Shown in pieces: positions 59,100 to 64,000 of a stretch of DNA of 64,000 nt. Below the pieces are notes generated by a model, which worked only from the letters and a program-made list of their open reading frames with translations, searched no databases and was not told the DNA's origin. Position numbers and translations under genes: made by a program. Source of the DNA: Geminicoccaceae bacterium. Its GTDB lineage: Bacteria; Pseudomonadota; Alphaproteobacteria; Geminicoccales; Geminicoccaceae. Position 1 is the stretch's first letter; each line of letters begins with the position of its first letter. Where the stretch lies: contig JANQNY010000027.1 of assembly GCA_028279345.1 (NCBI GenBank), positions 1 through 64,000 on the forward strand. The letters are read 5' to 3'.

Positions 59100-59508
59100 C
59101 CGACACGTCCATGCAGTGCCAGCCTCCGATTCCGTCAGCCGCTAACGGAGGGCTCCATCGGTGGAACTGTCGGTTTTCCTTCGGCCCGTCCACTCGTAGA
59201 AGCCATTGGCTGGTGAAAGGCGCCGCCGGGCCTTGAAGGCGCTGCGGAAGGCCGGCTTTTGGCGGGCCGTCTCGACGGGGGCGTCAATGAGAAGTGAGCC
59301 GCCCAGGCGATCCTTTACTCAGCCCGGCACCAAGCCCCAGAAGGCCACCTGAGGACCGCTTGCCGTGGGTGTCCGATATCATCGGGGTGTATTGGGTGGG
59401 CGCGATGTTGTCGCGCGGTTCAAGGTTTGGCAGCTGGCCACCGAGATCGAGCGCGAACGTGCGTTCGAGCGCTTCTACGGGGGCGTAGAGGAGGTAGCGA
59501 CCGCACAT
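59100..59508 (-). pseudogene. Broken SRAP (YedK/HMCES-like) gene
   Basis: From ATG 59508 the frame begins MCGRYLLYAPVEALERTFAL and NLEPRDNIAPTQYTP, an exact SRAP N-terminus with the catalytic Cys2. After DTHGKR the frame shifts by +1; the new frame reads VAFWGLVPG, then TGA (59319-59321) where Trp is expected, then ETARQKPAFRSAFKARRR and SPANGFYEWTG, and shifts again near 59180 (GPKENRQFHRW). The C-terminal third is missing. SRAP proteins cross-link to abasic sites in single-stranded DNA; this copy cannot make the whole protein. Confidence 0.85.
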
Positions 59509-59955
59509 GGTCCGATGCTCCTAAGGCGCGATCCTACCGTTCCCGACCACGCCGCCTTCGTCGAGCCCGTCACGGCGAGTTCCACTCCGAACACACGGAA
59601 ATGCAACAAATCCACATCTCCGTGGGCCCCGTAATCCGTCTGCACGTGCATCACGATAGGGACCCGATCCTAGCGCGGCGCTCCCGAAAACAGGGGTAGG
59701 TGGGGGGCGATCGGAGCTTCAGAAAGAGCGTAGAGGGTCGAACCGAAGCTGCCACATTCGCGACGACGTCGCCCGTCCTTTCACTGAGCTTCCGATAGCA
59801 CCCGCACAGCTGCCGCGTGGCTCTTCGGACGTTGTTCGCACCAATCCTCTCCTGGCCGAACGGGGGGCCGACTTCCAACTCGGCGGCTATCGGGTGGCTA
59901 TCTGGAGCTTCACGCCGCTGCTTGGCAGCTCTAACCCATTGAAAAGAATGGTGCA
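59509..59955. other. Gene-poor region between SRAP pseudogene and ATP-grasp gene
   Basis: No convincing gene. A minus-strand frame 59651-59956 starts with an ATG overlapping the upstream stop (TAATG), but its Arg/Pro-rich product resembles nothing and could be chance. The ends of two decayed pieces probably meet here. Confidence 0.4.
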
Positions 59956-61272
59956 TTAACTGAAGCCGATCTCGAACCGCTCCTCCATGGCCATCCGAAC
60001 CATTTCGCCGAACTGAGCGGCGACCTGAGCAAGCTCGTCTTGCTCGTCGGGCGTCGGAAGAGCGTAATCCGCGCTGCGGGCGAAGTTGAGCGCATAAGGC
60101 GCGTAGTCACGGGTCAATCCCTGCGGATGCCGCTCCGGCAGCGGAGTCGAGGAGATCTTCTCGTGGGAAGACAGATACAAGCTGTAGAGAGGTGACAAGA
60201 ACACATTGAGCCGAATGACCCGTGGTCGATCACCCACGGTGTCGGGTGGAATGAATGGCTGGAAAATGTTCTCTCGCTGCGGACTTATGCTCGCCGCGAT
60301 CCGTTGGCTCAGCGGGAGTTTAAAGATGGCTGGTGTGCTCTGCGGGTCTCGTTGGTTGATGCCGAAGGCGTCGAGCGCCGCGCTCGCGTCACTGAAGCGG
60401 CCCATGGCCACATGCGCCCCTCGGTCGGAGGACGCGAGCTTCAGGACGAGATTGGGCCATCGTTCATCGGTGGTCTCAGCCGCAATTATGGGCTCTCGGT
60501 AAGTCGGGACATAGGCGAGCTTGCTGAAGCGACCTGGTTCACGATCAATAATCGCGCGTGTCCAGTTGGCGAACGACCACTTGTTGTGGAGGAAGTCGAC
60601 GGAATGCGCTGAGGGTCGCCAGCTCGAAAACAGATGGTACGCCGTTCCTGGCTCTGGCGCGCGCGGCAGTTCGGGCAGCCAATCTTCGGCGTTCCGAACG
60701 CCCGACGCCGGCACCACCTCAATGCGATAACGTGTGGCCGCGAGCGCGAACTCGTCCATGGCTTGTTCGGGCCAACCGGCGCGTTTCATAAGCACGAGGC
60801 GTCGAAATCCGTGCGCCTTCGCCTGCTCCACCAAAGCGACCAACAACGGATCGAGGTCCGTCTCGAAAAGGGCGCGACGCTCCGGTTTCAGGGCCGGGTT
60901 AGTGTTGAGCTCAAGGAGATAGTAGCGCTCGCCGTTACGGATCAGATCGAGGCCCATCACCAAGCCGACCAACGTATTGCGGCTCCGGTCAAACCAGTAG
61001 GCCGGCTGCGCCGGATCCTGAGGTTGTTTGGCCTGCAACATCAAGGACGCGCTCACGGGGCGACCCGGACAACTCAGCCGTGCGCCCGATCGCACAAACT
61101 CGCAGCCCTCGTGGCCTAGCAGCGCGGCGGCCCCTGCAGCACGTGCCAGAAAGAGCCTGAGGGACCGGTCGCCGTGCCGAGCTGCTGCGTCGATGGCGCG
61201 TTGCACGCGTCTGCGAAAGCGCAGTCGACGCTGTATCGACTCGACCTCAGAAGCGCTTGCAGTTGGTCCCAT
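59956..61272 (-). CDS. ATP-grasp-like protein (possible peptide/amide ligase), unusual domain order
   Basis: About 438 residues from ATG 61272; earlier in-frame starts (GTG 61284, TTG 61323) are possible. The second half looks like an ATP-grasp fold: VDFLHNKWSFANW (linker before the fold), NLVLKLASSDRGAHV (strand-Lys plus Gly loop) and IFQPFIPPDTVGDRPRVIRLN. The usual C-terminal Glu-x-Asn metal motif is absent there, but MGLDLIRNGERYYLLELNTNPAL, which looks like that motif, stands in the N-terminal third. Substrate unknown. It is divergent from the ATP-grasp gene at 61605 across an AT-rich region. Confidence 0.55.
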   Translation of the reverse strand: MGPTASASEVESIQRRLRFRRRVQRAIDAAARHGDRSLRLFLARAAGAAALLGHEGCEFVRSGARLSCPGRPVSASLMLQAKQPQDPAQPAYWFDRSRNTLVGLVMGLDLIRNGERYYLLELNTNPALKPERRALFETDLDPLLVALVEQAKAHGFRRLVLMKRAGWPEQAMDEFALAATRYRIEVVPASGVRNAEDWLPELPRAPEPGTAYHLFSSWRPSAHSVDFLHNKWSFANWTRAIIDREPGRFSKLAYVPTYREPIIAAETTDERWPNLVLKLASSDRGAHVAMGRFSDASAALDAFGINQRDPQSTPAIFKLPLSQRIAASISPQRENIFQPFIPPDTVGDRPRVIRLNVFLSPLYSLYLSSHEKISSTPLPERHPQGLTRDYAPYALNFARSADYALPTPDEQDELAQVAAQFGEMVRMAMEERFEIGFS

Positions 61273-61473
61273 CGGGCAATTCACTTCTCTACGCCGGGCT
61301 CGGCAGAACGCCCACGTCAGCAACCTTGGCTTCTAGCACGAAGTAGATCGGACGCGCTTCATCGCGGCGACGATTGCACCGTACCCGGATAATTGTTGCT
61401 CAGACTAGGGGTATCGCCGCTTCGTGTAGAGGTATTTTGGTTGAATATATATCAGAGAAGTTTATATTTTCAG

Positions 61474-61479
61474 TATAAT
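61474..61479 (+). promoter_or_regulatory. Candidate -10 element for the downstream ATP-grasp gene
   Basis: TATAAT matches the sigma-70 consensus exactly and lies about 130 bp before GTG 61605. No convincing -35 is seen at 16-18 bp, so an activator or a long leader would be needed. Confidence 0.35.
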
Positions 61480-61528
61480 TTTGCGTCTGCTTACATCACT
61501 ATATTGGAGATCGATCACAATAATATAT

Positions 61529-61588
61529 ATGGACAAGGAGAGTGTGTCTTATTTACTGCGTGCTAGGCGTTTGTGCATGAACTGTTAA
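61529..61588 (+). CDS. Possible 19-residue peptide (short ORF) before the ATP-grasp gene
   Basis: ATG 61529 to TAA 61588 encodes MDKESVSYLLRARRLCMNC: a charged start, a basic centre and a Cys-x-x-Cys end (LCMNC). It stops 16 bp before the ATP-grasp gene at 61605, same strand. The only Shine-Dalgarno-like GGAG (61505-61508) is too far upstream (20 bp), so translation is doubtful. If real it could be a leader peptide or a substrate of the adjacent ligase. Chance is quite possible in AT-rich DNA. Confidence 0.25.
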   Translation: MDKESVSYLLRARRLCMNC

Positions 61589-61604
61589 TATCGAGCAAGG
61601 CTCT

Positions 61605-62486
61605 GTGCGTACCTGGGTGATCTTGCCAGAAGATAAACTTACAGATGATAGGGTCTGCTTAATTGGCTACTTGAAGGCGTCATTCGACGAGGTCATCGTC
61701 AGCCACGCAGCTCGGACCGCCGAGGCGGTCGAGGCGCCGCCGGCACGGCCCGACGCGATCTTGAATCTGGTCTCCGCACGTAGTCGCACCCTCCTCGAGG
61801 ACATCGACGCCAAGGCGCGCCACCTGGGCATTCCCGTCTCGCCCCCGTCACGCGGATCATGGCGCGCCGAGGACAAGCGCACCTACCTTGAGGATTTTCC
61901 GGACGTGAGCCCGCCGACGCTGATCGTCCGCAACCTCGACGAAGTGCGCGATGCATGGCAGCACTTCGGCGGTGACGTGGTCGTCAAGGACCCGATGGGC
62001 GACCGCGGCAATGGGATCGAGCGCGTGCGCTCGGCTGAGGACATCGAGATCGCTCGGGCGATGCTGCAAACCACGATCTGCGGCACCGGCGAGTTGATCG
62101 TCCAGCCCTATATGTCGGACTTCACGCAGGGCGACAAGCGGATCGTCTTGCAACGAATGCCAGACAACAGCTTCGAGATCATTGCCTATTTCTTCCGGCA
62201 ACCGCCACCGGGCGGTTGGAAGAGCAACATCCGCAACGGCGGGATTTCCCTGCCCACTAAGCTCACCGATGCGGAGGCGGCTTTCGCCCTAGACCTCGCG
62301 CCACGCGCTGGCATCGACAATGTAGGCTTCGACGTGGCGCAGCATGATGGGCGTCTCTACTACATCGAGCACAATCAGGGCTACGGAGGCATCATCGACT
62401 TCGATGTGCACTGGGGCGTGCGCTCCGTTCGTCATTGTGCTGCGGTCATTGGGCACATCGCGCGCCATGGTCGGCCGGGGTCTTGA
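61605..62486 (+). CDS. ATP-grasp ligase (glutathione-synthetase/RimK-like)
   Basis: A 293-residue protein, GTG start with AAGG four bases upstream. An N-terminal pre-ATP-grasp domain (ILNLVSARSRTLLEDID) is followed by the ATP-grasp fold: strand-Lys and Gly loop in VVVKDPMGDRGNGIERV, IVQPYMSDFTQGDKRIVL (Arg), and metal-binding Glu-x-Asn in YYIEHNQGYGG. All catalytic positions seem present, so it is likely active as an ATP-dependent carboxylate-amine ligase. GshB proper has different conserved flanks, and the amino substrate is unknown. It is preceded by the AT-rich island and followed by IS3 debris. Confidence 0.75.
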   Translation: MRTWVILPEDKLTDDRVCLIGYLKASFDEVIVSHAARTAEAVEAPPARPDAILNLVSARSRTLLEDIDAKARHLGIPVSPPSRGSWRAEDKRTYLEDFPDVSPPTLIVRNLDEVRDAWQHFGGDVVVKDPMGDRGNGIERVRSAEDIEIARAMLQTTICGTGELIVQPYMSDFTQGDKRIVLQRMPDNSFEIIAYFFRQPPPGGWKSNIRNGGISLPTKLTDAEAAFALDLAPRAGIDNVGFDVAQHDGRLYYIEHNQGYGGIIDFDVHWGVRSVRHCAAVIGHIARHGRPGS

Positions 62487-62552
62487 CCCTTCGAACTGAT
62501 GAACTGGAAGTGCAAGCATCCGCGCAGCCTCCGGACAAGGAGGAAGTGCACG

Positions 62553-62985
62553 ATTGCGAGGAAGCGTCGCAGCGACGAACAGATCGCCTTTGCGCTCAGA
62601 CAGGCGGAGGCTGGCACGGCGGTGGGCGAGATCTGTCGGAACCTGGACGTGTCTAACAGGCGCTTCACTCGCCGCGATCCGGTCGAGGATCTCGGCGCGC
62701 ATCTCCGTCAGGGTCTCAACCACCAGCGGATCGTCCATGCCCCATTGGATAGCCGTCCTACTCTTCTCCGACAGGCGCCTTCGTGGTGCGATTGCTGCCC
62801 AAGGCTGAACTCCTGGGTCGCTAGATCTTCCACAGGCTCACCAAGGCCCAAAACACCGTCGAGGGCTGGCGGCAGCACTACAACCAAGTCCGACCGCACT
62901 CCGCGCTTGGCCGCCGACCGCGCGCGCCCGAGACCGCGCTCACGCAGCCTCCGTTTCGCAACGCTCCACCCCGACTGGCGTTCAT
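62553..62985 (+). pseudogene. IS3-family transposase remnant (OrfA start joined to OrfB end)
   Basis: From 62553 the frame reads RKRRSDEQIAFALRQAEAG and VGEICRNLDVS, the N-terminus of an IS3-family OrfA helix-turn-helix protein; it is lost after about 62660. From about 62770 another frame gives LPKAELLGR, a TAG (62822-62824) where family members have Glu, then IFHRLTKAQNTVEGWRQHYN and VRPHSALGRRPRAPE, the OrfB C-terminus. The DDE core is missing. It is an inactive relic just behind the ATP-grasp gene. Confidence 0.82.
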
Positions 62986-63008
62986 GGCAACGCCTTGCTT
63001 CACCAACA

Positions 63009-63323
63009 ATGCGCCTGGACCGCCTGCTGGGAGCGGCTCAAGTCGCCCAGTCGTCGTGCTCGCCTGAAACACTGTTGGCTGTAGTACACCAACTCGCGGA
63101 ACTTCACGGCCGTGAGTGGTTCGCCGACGCCTCAAAAGATGTAGGCCGCGACATCCAGTCCCTTTGCCATATCCACCTACTCCAAGCGGAGCTTCCGCGG
63201 TTGGTGACGTCGGCTTTACAATACGTCGCGACAACTAGGAGTTTCGGGCAGCGCGACGTGGATGTGCACCAGGCGGTCGCCGCGCGCTTCGACCGTGCCA
63301 GTACGCTCACAAGGCACCAATGA
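63009..63323 (+). CDS. Small hypothetical protein
   Basis: A 104-codon frame from ATG 63009 with a helical-looking middle (SPETLLAVVHQLAELHGRE, LLQAELPRLVTSALQYVATT). No family recognised. It lies between the IS3 relic and the last ATP-grasp gene. It may be a genuine small gene or the tail of an older gene cut by the IS element. Confidence 0.3.
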   Translation: MRLDRLLGAAQVAQSSCSPETLLAVVHQLAELHGREWFADASKDVGRDIQSLCHIHLLQAELPRLVTSALQYVATTRSFGQRDVDVHQAVAARFDRASTLTRHQ

Positions 63324-63516
63324 GCGGCCGGCCTTCGTCAGACGCGGGTTGCGCAAAGCGCGCTGCCAGTCACCAAGGATTTGGCGGCCCCGCCTGCATC
63401 AACCACGCTGAGCCATGGTCCACCGAGATGGTGCGTACCGGCGGTTTCACCGCGGGCGAAATCGTTGGTTCGCAAGATGCCTCGGTCTTAACGTTCTGTT
63501 TCTGCAGCTCCAAACG

Positions 63517-64000
63517 GTGACGCAGTTGGCAAACCTGACGGATTTCGCTTATCAATTTGCTTTCGCGTTCTGGATACTTCGCCAGGGGAGGCAGATCTGG
63601 CGCCGGTCGCAGGCTGCCGATCCGAGTCTATCGACAGTCCAGCGGGCGCAAGACTTGCTGGCAGGCTTTCGGCCCGAGAACGCTGCCGCCTACCGCCAAG
63701 TGCACGGCACCCTTGACGATTGTCTAACCAATTTCGACGCGCAGTTCCCTCGCAGCATGAGCGGAGATCACGCGCTACTGGATAACAAGGTCCGGTTTGC
63801 CGACGTCATGGCCGCCGCTGCAGTCGCCCACGTTCCGGTGCTCGGCACGTTCCACGACGGGCGCTGGTCGTGGAGTGAGGCAGGAGCGGCATTGCGGGAT
63901 GATGCGCTGGCCCAAGACGGCATTGTCGTCAAGCCGATCAACGGTAACCGTGGTCGTGGCGTGCACGTTGTCACTACGGCGGAGGAACTGTCCGGTGACT
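63517..64000 (+). CDS. ATP-grasp protein (sugar-transfer/RimK-like), partial at window end
   Basis: Open to the end of the window. The start is uncertain: GTG 63517 is used, TTG 63526 has GGTGA upstream, and the frame is open back to ATG 63415. The N-terminal region is helical and hydrophobic-basic (FAYQFAFAFWILRQGRQIWRR). Then LLDNKVRFADVMAAAAV with VPVLGTF (the linker before the fold) and IVVKPINGNRGRGVHVV (strand-Lys and Gly loop) are typical of the ATPgrasp_ST / alpha-L-glutamate-ligase-like group. The Glu-x-Asn end is outside the window. It is the third ATP-grasp type protein in 4 kb. Confidence 0.65.
   Translation, partial: MTQLANLTDFAYQFAFAFWILRQGRQIWRRSQAADPSLSTVQRAQDLLAGFRPENAAAYRQVHGTLDDCLTNFDAQFPRSMSGDHALLDNKVRFADVMAAAAVAHVPVLGTFHDGRWSWSEAGAALRDDALAQDGIVVKPINGNRGRGVHVVTTAEELSGD

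Larger units (their letters stand above)
61273..61604. other. AT-rich divergent intergenic region
   Basis: About 330 bp between the two divergent ATP-grasp genes. From 61430 to 61600 the sequence is strikingly AT-rich (about 27% GC over 61441-61500) in a genome of about two-thirds GC. It contains a perfect TATAAT at 61474-61479 (+ strand; no good -35), several ATATAT runs, and the 20-codon frame described separately. Confidence 0.6.

Noticed and set aside
59651-59956. 101-codon minus-strand frame starting at TAATG after the ATP-grasp gene
   Set aside because: The overlap looks like translational coupling, but the product is Arg/Pro-rich with no family or helix pattern and no ribosome-binding site, so it is left out as a gene.

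Overview
The window reads as chromosomal DNA of a GC-rich (about two-thirds GC) alphaproteobacterium. The evidence is a frcCAK sugar-uptake set and a rhizobial-type glpV-S-T-P-Q-U glycerol ABC transporter, a FYDLN-acid (TIGR02300) gene beside aroA-cmk-rpsA-ihfB, the order lapA...pyrF-trpF-trpB-trpA-accD-folC, the mreBCD-mrdA-rodA cluster, and C-termini of the VPLPA-CTERM type. I do not assign a genus; Rhodospirillales-like lineages are plausible.

Layout. 1-12 kb: sugar ABC transporter (permease, ATPase, PfkB kinase); then, on the minus strand, the six-gene glycerol ABC operon, with glpR-glpD divergent across a shared regulatory region; then a DUF308/HdeD gene broken by one in-frame TGA. 12.6-26 kb: a secreted VPLPA-CTERM protein, tRNA-Gln(CTG) and tRNA-Ala(GGC), and a long housekeeping run (aroA, cmk, rpsA, ihfB, lapA, an FAD oxidoreductase, pyrF, trpF, trpB, trpA, accD, folC) closed by a strong hairpin. 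25.7-33 kb, minus strand: leuA, then mreB-mreC-mreD-mrdA-rodA for cell elongation. 33-47.8 kb: a second VPLPA-CTERM protein, a DctPQM TRAP transporter, hisS-prfA-osmC-prmC, an MFS exporter, a CPA1 Na+/H+ antiporter and an aspT-asdA aspartate:alanine exchange/decarboxylation pair.

47.8-64 kb is accessory in character: an HNH endonuclease gene of lower GC between imperfect direct repeats, decayed IS256- and IS3-family transposases, a broken SRAP (YedK) gene and an AT-rich island. Two sets stand out. The first (49.99-59.07 kb) is a tight three-gene operon: an exported LysM/FecR/Ig-like protein, a 1618-residue exported protein with 15 PKD repeats, and a membrane class III adenylate/guanylate cyclase with a periplasmic sensor. 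This looks like an envelope-to-cyclic-nucleotide sensing system. The second (59.96-64.0 kb, running off the window) has three different ATP-grasp-type proteins around an AT-rich divergent promoter region, with a possible 19-residue Cys-containing peptide just upstream of one of them. This is a candidate uncharacterised peptide-ligase or peptide-modification locus. These two are the best candidates for an undescribed system.

All functions come from reading motifs and gene order; no database search was run.
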